DNA of 64,000 nucleotides from Gamarada debralockiae (lineage: Eukaryota > Ascomycota > Leotiomycetes > Helotiales > Hyphodiscaceae), in contig NXFV01001516.1 of assembly GCA_002803225.1 (NCBI GenBank), forward strand, positions 27,501 through 91,500, written 5' to 3'. The position numbers and the translations under genes are program-made. Below, one piece after another: positions 34,903-46,190 of the stretch. How positions within the stretch are numbered: position 1 is the first letter of the stretch; every line of letters starts with the position of its first letter. Below the pieces are notes generated by a model that was given only the letters and a program-made list of their open reading frames with translations, was not told where the DNA came from and did no database searches.

Positions 34903-36599
34903 GGCTTTCGTGGGAGTTTTGACTTTTAGAAAGAAAAGATCAGAAAACCAGGAGATGGGGAGCAGCGAGACTTATGCGTGAAGGCTGATATATATTGCTA
35001 CCTAGATCTGAGTCAGCGCTAGACATGTAGGTTGGACTACAGGTATCTCTGCTATGAGGATTCCTTTGCTCCCGTGTAAATTTACGGAGCGGAAGATATG
35101 AAGGATGAAGAATCCAATGACCAGCATGTGATGGCCACATTCGTGTGGTAGAGGAGTACTTAAAAGCTGTCCTCTTAATGGGCTGGATATTGACAACAGC
35201 AAGGCGGTGCATTTTGAACCTCAAAAATTCCATTTTCTTTCTCTTTTCATGCATTGAGGGTTTCTTGGTCAAGATCAAGGGGTATGAAAGGAGTCTCGGC
35301 GTGGGAGGATCCGCAAATGGATTTGCGACGTGAGAAGGAAGCTCAAGTGGGGGTTGACTCAGAAGGGAGAGTTAGCAAAGTTGAGGACAGAAATTAATGC
35401 GCATAGTTCTGCGATTAATATGTTGTTGATTACTGCGAATATGCGAGTAATTTAGAAGTCAAGATGGTTAGCTGTGTCGTTGCTAAATCGGGTCCAAAGC
35501 AATTTCACAAAGCTCACCGGAAAGAAGCTGGGTACTCGGATAGACAACGCGGAGTGCAAGAACGACGAGAGAGATAGCCAGCAATTGACGATACCTAGAA
35601 CGACCCAGAATAAACTAGATGAAACGGCAAACAGCTTGAAGTTCGGGGAATAAATTCTAGCAGACTGATAAAAAGATTGTACTCACCACCCTCATCAGAT
35701 GTCAGGACGTGGAATACTGACTTGACATTTAGGGAGTATATCCTCAAACCCGGTAGCAACCTGAAATCACTCGCGGGAAAGATCTGGATAATAAATTTTA
35801 TGACATATGATGCAGTGGTTGACCTTCTATCGCGCATTCCAAAGGAGTCTGGGCCATGTTGGATTCAGGAGCCGCTCGTCTTGACGGGTCGTGTAACACC
35901 CATTCATCTTGAACTCATCAACTCTTAGGACGACTTTGACAGCGTTTTGGCTGCACGATTCATTGACCTCCCAGGAGAAGGAAAAATCGCTAAATGCGAA
36001 TACGCAATCCACGAGGCAAGTCTCGAGCGTGATATCGAGCGCACTTAGCCATTTGCGGCCTGTTTCTTACCAGGACGTCGCTTAGACATGATGATGGTAT
36101 TCAAGGACAAGCCGGACTTTCGCAGCGAGTGTTACCCGAGCTACAAGGCAGCATCAAATGAGGACTCGTTCAAAACATACAATGGTCTGGATTCGAGCCA
36201 AAGATTTCTTGTAAATTCAGGGGCATTGCTGACACAAGAGTAGTGCAAAGTGTGGAACCTGGTTTCAGAGGATAGCGGAACTTGGAGAAGCTCTACAGTC
36301 CCAACCACATAGGTCCGATTGTATCGACTCGGGAGGTGGAGATATAGGCAATACTCCGCCATCTCCGCCAGCACGGCACTCGAGGAAACGCAACGCAAGT
36401 ACAGCAGGCTTCGAGGAAGACGACATTAGATCGTCCAAGCGAGTACGACTTCTCACCAATATGGAACGCTTAGGGGAAGATATTCTCCAACAAAATTGAG
36501 GAGAACCTCGAGGAAACGCAAGTACCGCAGGAGAGGCAACTTCCGCCACGCAGGTTTCCGGGGGAGCCAACCTCCGCAGGAGAGCACCTCGAAAGCTCA
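34903..36599. other. Gene-poor region upstream of C2H2 remnant
   Basis: About 1.7 kb. Short protein-like pieces appear on the plus strand around 36070-36420 but are interrupted by stops in every frame. They may be the disordered N-terminal part of the decayed zinc-finger gene that follows, but I could not join them. No repeats or RNA genes seen. Confidence 0.4.
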
Positions 36600-37122
36600 C
36601 AGCCAAAGAAGATGCAAAGTTTCAATGCACGGTGAAAGGCTGCGGCAAGGATTTTAGTCGGAGCTACAAACTTCAAAGCGCACATGGAGACTCATGAGCC
36701 AACTAGAATATACCTATTTTCTGGCCAATTGAAACTGTAACAAGAAGTTTGCAAGAAAAACAGACCTGCAAAGGCATCACCACTCTGTTCATATGAAGGA
36801 ACGGAACCATTACTGTGGTAGGTACTTTGCGCGAAAAGAACTGCTGAAAAGGTGAGTTTAAATTCTCTGTGAGAGCGGCTGCTGATGGATGTTGCATACT
36901 GACAAGTATCATAGGCATGTAAAGGATGGCTGTTCCGAGCGCTTCAAAATAGACTCAATTGTTCCGATCAATCCAGAGCGAGTCAATGACCCATCAGAAA
37001 ACCCACTCGGGGCTATGGAGTTTATGATCAGAAAAAAAGTTCCCAATGCTATGCAGCTGCGGACCCTCAGTCTGTGCCTAGTTGCCACGTTTGCAGGTTT
37101 TGAACCCACTTCTTGGCGATGA
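36600..37122 (+). pseudogene. C2H2 zinc-finger transcription factor remnant
   Basis: Plus-strand pieces of adjacent C2H2 fingers survive in shifted frames. The first finger reads FQCTVKGCGKDFSRSYKLQ (36629 on); its His pair continues one frame over (AHMETHEPTR). The next finger, in another frame and after an in-frame stop, reads NCNKKFARKTDLQRHHHSVH, followed by the start of a third (HYCGRYFARKELLKR). A consensus intron (about 36853-36914, GTGAGT...ATAG) then joins HVKDGC.... Order and spacing match fungal C2H2 regulators. At least two frameshifts and two stops make it non-functional. Confidence 0.7.
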
Positions 37123-37232
37123 GCTCTTGCTAAAGATTTACAGTAACTGCGGCACAAGTAGAGCCACTCTGTGGCCGCTGTCACCCCAGGAAGCTCTTAT
37201 TTTCAGTGCTTGTATTCTGCTTAGAGCTCAAA

Positions 37233-37691
37233 ATGCTTAGACCTACTAAGCTAAAGCAGCCTCCCTCCACAGTTCCCATTGGAACCCCCACGCCAGAGCA
37301 GAGTCCCTCGCCAACAATATCGAGATCCCTACACCACACCGCGACGTCTTCCACAGGCCAATCGCACAAGGCCACAGAAACACTGGATGGGGTGGATACA
37401 GAACCTCCAAATGGATCCCCCGAAGGCTCTGACGCGCAAAGTACTTCCCGTGCAGCACCACCTGGAAGATGCCACAGTTGCAACAGGTCGGAAACTTCCA
37501 TATGGGGAATGGGCCCAGATGGAGCACGAACGCTTCGTAACGACTGTGGACTTCATTACGCAAGATTGGCACGGATACAAATGAAAGAAGCGATACAGCA
37601 GTCCGAAGGATCGAATGGATCATTGCTTAGGACCCAACTACTTGGACGACCCTTCAGCAAAATGATATGGTCGAAGATAGCCAAATTCTGA
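37233..37691 (+). pseudogene. Degenerate GATA-type zinc-finger fragment (NsdD-like)
   Basis: Open frame from ATG 37233 to the stop at 37691, 152 aa. The C-terminal half carries a recognisable GATA finger like that of fungal NsdD: CHSCNRSETSIWGMGPDGAR, then TLRNDCGLHYARL. The usual third zinc ligand (TLCNACG) is Arg here, and the conserved Trp-Arg-Arg after the first Cys pair is Trp-Gly-Met. Zinc binding and DNA binding should therefore be lost. NsdD proteins are ~450 aa with the finger near the C-terminus; only the finger and a Thr/Pro/Ser-rich leader remain here. It is best read as a truncated, diverged copy. It sits directly after another decayed regulator. Confidence 0.65.
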
Positions 37692-37740
37692 GTGGAGACA
37701 AAAGTAGAGGCATAAATTCGACATGGGGATGTTTACGTGA

Positions 37741-39069
37741 CTATTCGTCCCAAATCACACACACCACCTGCCCCTCTACGTCCAAAGCAGCCACAATCTC
37801 ACCCATCTTTCCATCCACCACATCCCTTTCAATAATCACAACTCGCCCATCATTCTGCAACGCCACCGCCACCATGTCACCCCTCCCATTATTGCTAAAC
37901 TGGCGTGGAACCGAGCCACCTGCGGGGGATATCCCAATCAATGAAAAGTTTCCATTTGCGTGGTTAAGAGAGAAGGTTAGAAGGCTGTCCGATGGGATGA
38001 CTTCGGAGTGATTCGAGGGGTTGGGAATACTGAAGAAAGAGTCGTTACGTTGGCTGACCAGGAGGAATCTCTGATCTGGCTGGAGGGTGAAGCAGGTGAG
38101 CAGGACTGTGAGATTGAAAGAGGAATTGGGGAAGCGGCATACTGTGATATGAATCTCTGCAGCCGCGGAATAAGGCTGTAAATCCACACTCGTCCCCGTT
38201 TTCAAAAGACTTTGCGAAAAGATACTCGCGAATGAGAGAGTTCCATTCCGATTGTACGTTACAGCATACGCAGTCAAAACATTAGTCAACTGGCTCACAA
38301 CATATAAATAAGTCCCTGTTCTCGCCACGAGGAACGCTGCATGTCGTGGCCCCGAACCAACCGGCACGTGCAATGGGTCCAGCGCCTCCAATAACTTAGT
38401 ACTGGCATTGATATGATAGAGATGTATCAAATCCGCTCCCAAGTCAGGAATCAGGATGAAATTACCCGTAGGATCGAGGAGGGCTTCATGTGGATGCGGC
38501 GCTGTTTCGTAGACGGGATCGAGTCCAGGGGCTGCGAGGCTGTATTGGAAATCTTGGAGAGACTTGATGTTCTGGGGGACGGTGACATCGAAGGTTCCTG
38601 CTCCACTGGAAGAACTTGAATTTGTACTCTGTAAGTAAATGACCACATCCTTCACCTCTTCATCGTGACCCTAAGGACACCACACGTACTAATAAGCAAC
38701 AGCTAATTTTGTCCGCTCTGCATAAAGTATTGTAGACACAGCTCCAACGGGCGTCATAACTCGATCAAGAGGCACTAGGCTGCCATCAGGCTGGACTTTA
38801 AGGGAGTTCAAGCTTCCGTTTAGAGATGTCAAGCCTCTGTCTGAGCAATACAGGATTTCATGCTGATGATCGAGAGTCAGCCATGAGGAATTTGGACTGC
38901 AGGCTGTTGATGAGGCAATTAGTGTGAGAGAATGTATGCCCAGATTGTCTCCATCGAGGGATAGGGTACTGATTGTTCCGGAGTATGACGCTGCGAACAG
39001 CTTCGTGGCCAAAGCATATATGTTTAAAAGAACAAGGGAGAGAAAAAGGAGCATGGTGGAGATAATCAT
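37741..39069 (-). CDS. Secreted lactonase-family beta-propeller protein
   Basis: Three exons: 39069-38690, 38626-38143 and 38079-37741, with two 63-nt introns; 400 aa. The first acceptor must be GAG rather than CAG, since the upstream CAG two bases earlier would create a stop. The second intron is a multiple of three. A signal peptide is evident (MIISTMLLFLSLVLLNIYAL). The body resembles the 7-bladed propeller lactonase / 3-carboxy-cis,cis-muconate cyclase family: SSTACSPNSSWLTLD, then VAYYTNSSSSSGAGTFDV, HPHEALLDPTGNFILIPDLG, then GSGPRHAAFLVARTGTYLYV, then PDQRFLLVSQRND. Such secreted fungal proteins may open lactone rings; the substrate is unknown. Several N-glycosylation sites (Asn-x-Ser/Thr) fit extracellular location. 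Confidence 0.82.
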
Positions 39070-39756
39070 ATTGTGAAGATTGGTTCAAAATCAAAGAGAG
39101 GGAGATCTCAGCCTTTCATGAAACAATAAATAACAATATTTAAATATGAATTGAAGTTGCGGGGTAGCAGATGCATCCCAGTTTTCCACTCCATTATTGC
39201 CCATGGATGCTTATCCGGCCGGAAGACTGGGGTATCGGCCCGAAGCAACTCTGGAATCTCATCTCTTGTGTTCCGGCAGGGTAATTTCGCACCCAAACTC
39301 CAAGAACTATCAAACAGTTATAATGTGAGAGTAGCTAAAAGATTAGTAGGCGCATTAAAGCTCTCATATCAGCATAGCTGAGGGGCTTTCGTGTATGGCA
39401 GGTTGGACTGGTCTGAAGACGGCGCTCAATTCGCATGCCGCTCCTTAAACCAAAGTAGGGAGTGTTGACTTTAGAGCCTGATCGAGAGCAAACTCCTTGT
39501 CCCAGTTTCAGGACTACTTGATTCGCCGAATTACGATTGTAGAATCCGGGGTATGGAGTTTTGAACCCGATAAGACAAGAAAGCTTCCTGCTGCCAATTG
39601 AAGTACATGTTGAAACTTGATTCAGTATGAGCAATTCAAAGGGAAGAAGTGGACCGTTATCAGCAGCTGAAAAAATTGTGCAGGATGGTTTATTTGAAAG
39701 TCCCCGTTCATTTTTATTTTTATGTTTTTTTATTTTTTGTCGCTGCGAGGCATCCA
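39070..39756. other. Intergenic region
   Basis: 687 bp between the lactonase-like gene's 5' end and the 3' end of the fusion gene. It contains a T-rich tract near 39712-39740, probably part of the fusion gene's 3' region. No gene seen. Confidence 0.4.
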
Positions 39757-42700
39757 TCACCATCCGCAGTCCTTCTTCGGAGTCCTTTGGTAGCCAACAG
39801 CTAACTCTTCGAGAGACTTACTTTCTCTCCGCTCGTCACATGTCTCTGGGATCCAATACCACGTTACAACAGAGCCAGCTGTAAGGGAAATGCACAATCT
39901 GGAACATTTTGTTAGCAAATTGGTTTTGTGGCAGCACCTTGGAAGGGAGAACTCATGAGACTTTCCACTTACATCAGTAGCACAGGGCCCAACCAGGTCA
40001 AGTTCGGATCTGGATCTTCCCATCCTTTGCCATCGAATGTGACTGTAGGAAAGAACAGCTGGGCAACGATACATCCCAATGTCCCACTAGCAGCTACAAT
40101 CCCATTGCAGGTTGCCCGGTATCGCGTTGGAAATATCTCTGCGGGGACCTTTTACCTGTGAGTAACTCTATATGGAGTATGGATATGGAGAACTTACTAT
40201 GAAAGTCGAAGTATTGGGTCCGAAATTAAAGAAAATCAAAGCTAATATGCACCAGAGCGTGATGGCGACAGGTATGCCACCATATAGCTTTTGACCTAGC
40301 AGAAGTGCGACGATGATAACCAAGGCAAGGGTGACAAAACTCCAATGGTATGTCTTTCTGCGAGGCCAGTATTTCACAAATTTGTGAAGTAGAGCCATGA
40401 TAGCGCCTCCAACCATAGCCCCAAGTAGAACAGTAAGGAAGATCCAGATGTTATTGTCAAGGTGAAAAGGGCTTCCTTTAAGCCTCGGCGATCTTGTCTT
40501 CCAAACGTGGCTGACAATTGAGGGCGAGTTCATTCCTAATCCATAGAACGAAAAGTCGAGGAAGAACCAACTCAGAGACGTGGCGAGGATATATCTCCAG
40601 TTTCCCTGAGTAAGGAAGTAATTCTTGAGTTCGTGGAAGGAGGGTTGTGGTGCTTTTTCCGTTGGAATACTGAACTCGTCGCACTTGTTATACCCCTTGT
40701 CCAGTGCTGCGATGGACCTCCGGCGGCGATCTTGCAAGCTCTGGTGTTCGAGAATGCTCTCTTCTCCGGTTGGTGGCAGGAATATCTTCGGCAGGCAGAG
40801 GGTCGGGTTGTAAGTTGTGACCCTGTGTGAAAGGTAATTTTTGATGTCATGTAGGGCCTTTTCGCCATCATTAGCAACATCAATTGTGTACCGCGGAGAT
40901 TCAGGTATGAAAAACCGAAGATACAACACAAAGATGGCTGGCAGAGCTCCCAATCCAATAACGACACGCCAAAACTTATCCAAGGCTACTGCTGATTCGT
41001 GGGTTTTCAATACAAGAACCGAGCCTGCAGAAATCCATCGACAGGGGTTTCCGGCTAGCATTCCAGCTAGCAAGATTCCGAAGATTTGGTTAAATTCTCG
41101 CAAATAGAACAACGTGGTCAGCATAGGAAGTCGCTGTTTTCGCGGGGCGTACTCTGCACAGATCACAGCGGACAGAGGATACTCAGCTCCGACTCCCACG
41201 CCGAGGACCAATCGCCAGAAGACAAACCATCCGAGGATGCCGGAACCATTGTAGTTATTGGTGCTTGTTGCCAATCCAGTAGTAGCAAATATGGTTACGA
41301 GCAATTCTAATCCGTAAAGCTTTCTCCGTCCGTACTGATCCGCCAAAAGTCCAAACATCATCTGTCCTATCAGCGAGCCGAATAATTGTGAGCAAGCCAT
41401 AGTAATCCGAAAACTGTCAGATTCTTCACTGGGCGAATATAAAATGAAGATGATCGGCAATATCAGATTGCTTGCGAGTGTCTGGTAGGCCTCGACAAAG
41501 AACCCGGCAGCAGCGATTGTGACTATCCTCCAATTGCCAGCTGCATTATCGAGTGCGTAAAAGATCTCTTCACGTCTTGACTCATATGTCTGAAGTTACA
41601 GTTAGCGACAGCTCACGTAGTGGCAGCGGTTGAAGGAATGATGATACTCACTCCTTGGCCGTCAGGTCTAGGGCCAGAGCTCCTCATTTCCGTTCGGGAC
41701 CAGACGCTGGGAATGACTGGGTCGCGGTAAATTGTTGTTTTGGGTGGAGCTCTACCAGCACTTATTTCACTGCTTGTAGCTAACGAGTCGTCTCGGTAAC
41801 GCTGGTGAGCTGATGTGGCCAGCTGAGCTCCAACCTTGGAAAAGGCAGGCGAGATGTCAAATCTAGCTTTCATGTCCTCGAAAACCTTGTACGCAGGAAT
41901 TATGTATGCGAGGCAAGAATCAGGATCCCCAGCTACGATGTGGCCATATAACTGATTGGTCGTCTTGTCCACAATCCATGCGCCGCAATCACCAGGTACT
42001 ATGATCCTTTGAATAATGAACTCGAAGGGGCGATTAGTCACTTACAAGTCTTTCTATCGAGGCGTACAGCCCACATCTCTTCAAATGTCGAACTTCTCGG
42101 TAACTTGATAAAATAGGGGCTGCTAAGAATGACGCCTTTCACGCCGCCGGTTGTGCCTGTCTCAGCCCACACCTCTTGTTCATTTGGAGGCTCCCGAGCT
42201 ATACTCGAAGGTGAAATCCTAAGTGGCGTTCCATTTCTGGCCTTCTTGGGGGTACTTGCTCGGTGGTTGTCGTCAATGAGGGCTCCTGTCGGGAATATCA
42301 TGTAATCTAAGTCCGCTGAGCTGTAGCTTGTTGTCCCTGCTTCTAGCTCCCAGAAGTCTTGGTTTTGTCCGTTCATTCCAATTTCAGAAGTGGAAGATAA
42401 GTTTTGAGACATACGATCAGGATCGTGCAGCGCGTCTTCTAAGGTGGAAAATCAGTCAAGTGTTATGGTGCATGAAGTGGCATGCGACAAAGAACAGCAC
42501 GTACCTGGAAGTTCAGATTCATAGTCGTCGCCACAATCCGAAGTGTCATCATCATGGAGAAAAATTCCGTCCGCTTGATGCTGTGGGTCGCGAAGCACTT
42601 CACGATGCTCAATGCTGGCATGGTATGCTGTCATGCAATATTCCACTCCGTCGACACCCAAGAAGCCCTCCAGTGTGGCAACTTTTCCTGTAGGAAAGAG

Positions 42701-43192
42701 GAGCGACATAGCGGGGTCAACAGTTGGATAGTCTAGAGCCGAGGGACGAAGTATAGGATGGTGTGAATGATTGGTAGGACCTTCCCCGGCCCTTTCCACT
42801 GCTGGTACTCTCTCGAAGCCTGCAATATCGAAACCAGGAAGTTGGTTAAACAACTTGTCTCTTTTAACAAGTAACCTGGCTTTCCTTCGATATTCCTTGT
42901 TTTTAGAAATGATCGCGACTGTGGGGCGAGTGTGTCTTCTGATGGAATCTTCGCTCGTGAAGATCAGTAGCGGGTTGATCTTCACAATCATAAAAACGTG
43001 AATTGCCACTGATGGGGACGACGGCAAGCCTTTTTCTAGTTCCGGCGTATTGATTTTGAGCAAATTTGTAATTTGAGTTGAGACTCTCAGAAAGGCGGCC
43101 AGCGCTGCTCCAGTCGCTTCGTAGCAAACTATTCCAGTTGCTTGATGGACACACCTTTGACCAACAGACAATTCTGGATTTGGCCAATTCAT
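39757..43192 (-). CDS. Chymotrypsin-like (GDCG) domain fused to phosphate-permease-like MFS transporter
   Basis: Six exons: 43192-42505, 42438-42046, 41998-41652, 41589-40198, 40148-39973 and 39898-39757; all phases agree, 1045 aa. The N-terminal part (about 1-476) is a fungal protein type with a trypsin-like fold signature: a TAYHAS His motif near 200, and [20 protein letters not shown], then IVAG with Cys where serine proteases have Ser. The C-terminal part (about 465-1045) is a 12-TM MFS of the PHO84-like inorganic-phosphate/H+ symporter group: [40 protein letters not shown], then [18 protein letters not shown]. The 62-nt intron joining the halves has GTGAGT, a CTAAC branch site and phase 0. 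If it is retained, the first part ends at 41613. Alternatively a separate transporter starts at ATG 41687 (581 aa) inside the upstream frame. No disabling lesion seen. Confidence 0.7.
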
Positions 43193-43749
43193 TTCGCCCC
43201 GGCGTCTTGAGTGCTTAAGATTCGGTGTGGTACCTGGTCAAGAGCCGAAGTCGACATATCATTGAAGAATGAGAAAGCCCCACGGAAATGATCAGCCCAA
43301 CATCGAAATAACACCTTGAACAACTCAACGTCAATTGAACAACTGAAAGAATATTTAAAACAGAGGAAAATTATGTCCCGGATACAGCCCCTTTCTTTTG
43401 GTTTTGCCATAGCAGTAAAGCTGCCTCGCTCGTCAGCCTCACGCATAATGGTGGAGGCTGTGCCCTGTCGAGCTGGCACGGGGATTCCTGGCTCCATTGA
43501 AACCTTTGGATGGATCAATAGGTGGCCCGTGTACGTCCTTCTCACCGTGCGATTAGCTCTAAAGAGCATCTCTTGTTTCACATTTGTGAATAAGGCACCC
43601 CGTGGTGGCTCTGGACGAAGAGACAAGGCTCCCTAGAAGAACGACGAAAATAACAAAGGCTTTCAAAATCAAATAATATCATTGCAACAGACTCAGCTCA
43701 GAACCAGGCATTTCGTAGTCAACAAAGCATATGATAAACCTTCGAAAAG
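43193..43749. promoter_or_regulatory. Divergent promoter between fusion gene and membrane protein
   Basis: 557 bp shared by two divergent genes. Contained open frames (43189-43626 minus, 43316-43636 plus) overlap each other and show no domain, so I treat the stretch as regulatory. The arrangement allows co-regulation of the two genes, but no specific operator is visible. Confidence 0.4.
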
Positions 43750-44831
43750 ATGGCTAAAATTCTGGACGGAGCGATATCGACTGGAACATCGTCACCGGGT
43801 TTAAGAACCGCCATCATAAATGCAATGTTCGCAATTGACCTAAGTCAAGACGAGTACAATTCACGATGCAACGGACTAGACGTGTACTTTAGCGAATGGT
43901 ACGAGGATCAATGCGAACTTTCAGCACGGCAAACTTCAGTGGCGACACATCAACAGGTCCTGGAAGTGATCGCCTCACTGGGAGATCACCAAGACCAAGC
44001 GGCCATCATAGACGCTCTCGCTCGACATCCAGGCGCGTCGACGTCAAATAGGAAAAGAATCGAAGCATCAGTCATTTTTGCTGCAAGGCTGTTCTCGATG
44101 ACCTCGGTTGGTGAGATCGACTGCTGCATTTCCCCAGGCCGGTGCATAGAATGGAAGCAAGGTCCACTTGCCGAAGCGATTGAATGCGAATTTCAGGTGT
44201 CGAAGGTTGAAGGAAGGGAGACGTTGCCTAAAATATTCAAGGCCGTTAACCTGGAAAGAGTGGCTGGTATTAGAGTTGGATGGACTAGTAATTTGGCCGA
44301 TCATCTTTCTATGGAAGGAGATGAAGTCAGGCTCTTTCATCATGTATCGTTTTTAGAACTGCATAGAGAAAGCAAGAGGTTGGTTACTTGATATCACGAC
44401 AAGTTTTACTCAGAACTAATACACATGTGTTGTGTAGTCAGCTATTCCCCGAAGGATTCGTGGAGGAGACCATGCGGACGCTTGCCCTCATGCTACCATC
44501 CAACGACCCTCAATCATGCAAATGGTTTCGACAGCGACGAAAAGTGCGATTAGACTCTCGAGCTGCCTCTTGTGGTCATTTGAATTCGGTTGATCGCCAC
44601 ACTGGCAGCTTCCACTACTGGAAAGATCGTATCATTATGTTGAAAGAGGCTTTCGATGAGTCGGAGCCTAGGTCCGTCAGTCACTGGTGGCATGATGATC
44701 GGAAGAAAGTGCAATGGTGGACGTTTTGGATTGCAGCACTGGTTCTGCTGCTTACTATCGTCTTTGGTCTCCTTCAGTCCATCACAGGTGTGATATCGGC
44801 CTGGGCGGCTGTGAAGTCGGTCCCCTCCTAG
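43750..44831 (+). CDS. Fungal membrane-anchored protein of unknown function
   Basis: Two exons, 43750-44378 and 44438-44831 (59-nt intron, branch ACTAAT, acceptor GTGTAG); 340 aa. Residues 1-260 are soluble and mostly helical. A basic/aromatic segment (HWWHDDRKKVQWWTFW) leads into one strong transmembrane helix (IAALVLLLTIVFGLLQSI) near the C-terminus, so it is probably tail-anchored with the bulk in the cytosol. The block QLFPEGFVEETMRTLALMLP is a pattern I know from uncharacterised filamentous-fungal proteins. It contains no catalytic motif I recognise. It is divergent from the protease-like/MFS fusion gene, which raises the possibility of joint function. ATG 43750 is the first in frame and well placed. 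Confidence 0.75.
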
Positions 44832-44968
44832 GGCCGCACCCGCATTTCGATGATGAGATGCTGCGACCTCCATTTACCATGCCCGAAATAATATCTATTC
44901 CCTCGAAAGGCCGAAAAGTGGCCGTACGTATGTTCGTTGCATTCCAACCTTGAAAGTCGAAAGCTGTT

Positions 44969-46190
44969 TTAATGCAAAATGGCGTCATTCTTAATATCTC
45001 GCAAAAACTTCGATACCAGTTCAATAACCTTATCAGGTTGCTCCTGCTGGACCCAGTGCCCAGCGCCATCAAGCAATTCTACCCCTTTAAACTGGGTGCA
45101 CACCTCACTCATCTTCTCAATCGCACCAGGTTCTTGATATGTACCCCAATCTTTCTTCCCGGAAATAAACATTGACGGGACGTCAATTTTCGGACCGGCA
45201 AACAATTCAACGTCCTTCATATTCTTAGGATCGGTCGCGACCCGGTACCAATTCAAACCACCTTGAAACCCATTTTGACCGAATTCTTGTACATAGACGC
45301 CGAGATCCCTGTCGTCTAGCCATCGAGCGCTTTGTTTCGTGACTTCAGCTGGGTCTTCGTCCGCCATGGATATCTTGACTGCTTCTCGCATTGTGGAATT
45401 GAGAGGCATGACATAATAATATGGGAGATTTGCGAGCTCGGTTGCTTCCCAAGCTTTCAGTGGTTTGGGCTCGTTGCCTTTCCAATCTGCACTCTTCAAG
45501 TGGAAATAACCGCGCAGAAAGGTATGGAGGTCTTCTTTTGGGTTGTCCATTTCTGAGGCCGCTGGGGCGGTGGAGTAGTACCATTTGTAGTGTTTGCGAG
45601 GTTCTGGGAGTTCTGCTAGAGCTTTGTGGATGTCTTCTTTCTCAGATGGAGGTTGTGGTTTGGACACAATATCGAAGGGGAGGGAGGGAGTGCCTTTGAA
45701 GGGATGGGACATCAATACTACTCTGCGTTGATTGTAAGTGCATGCTGGTATGTTTGAAGATAGGTACATACGATTTGAAAAGGTCCGGCCGCATCACGGC
45801 GCACATTGACGCAGCCACTGCTCCAAAATCATGGCCTAGTACACAAGCCACCTCTTTGTAACCCAGAGCATTGACCAAAACCATAGCATCTCGAACTAGG
45901 AGTGTGAATCTAAATGTATTCAAATCGACCGAGGAGAAATCACCAGTATCCCAGCCTGTTGTTCGACCGTATCCTCGTTGATCGTATGCCACGACATGAT
46001 ATCCTTCTGACGCAATGGCTGGCATAATCTTGCGCCATGAATATGCTAGTTCTGGGAAGCCATGGAGGCAGAGGATGAGGGGTTTCTTGGGCTGGCCAGC
46101 GCTGAGGACGTGGTAGGTCAAATCGTGGGACTGAACGTAGGATTCGGTGATCCCTTGAGGGAGTGGAAGAGGAGGAAATGGGGCTGTCAT
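44969..46190 (-). CDS. Epoxide hydrolase, alpha/beta-hydrolase fold
   Basis: Two exons, 46190-45772 and 45722-44969 (49-nt intron); 390 aa, cytosolic. The start is the ATG at 46190 (MTAPFPPLPLPQG); an upstream in-frame GTG/TTG-like extension is not needed. Family marks: oxyanion motif HGFPELAYSWR near 50, YDQRGYGRT, nucleophile-elbow GHDFGAVAAS with the nucleophilic Asp, the cap tyrosine region (NGFQGGLNWYR), acid region (ISGKKDWGTYQ) and catalytic His in GAGHWVQQEQPDKV. It opens epoxides to vicinal diols, in detoxification or catabolism. The 12-kb distance from the P450 gives no evidence of a shared pathway. No lesion found. Confidence 0.9.

Noticed and set aside
43189..43636. Overlapping opposite-strand open frames upstream of the fusion gene as real genes
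   Set aside because: They mirror each other, lack domains and sit in the divergent promoter.
30478..46190. Secondary-metabolite or catabolic gene cluster (P450, GFA protein, lactonase, transporter, epoxide hydrolase)
   Set aside because: No polyketide, peptide or terpene synthase is present, genes are on mixed strands with unrelated insertions, and spacing is large.
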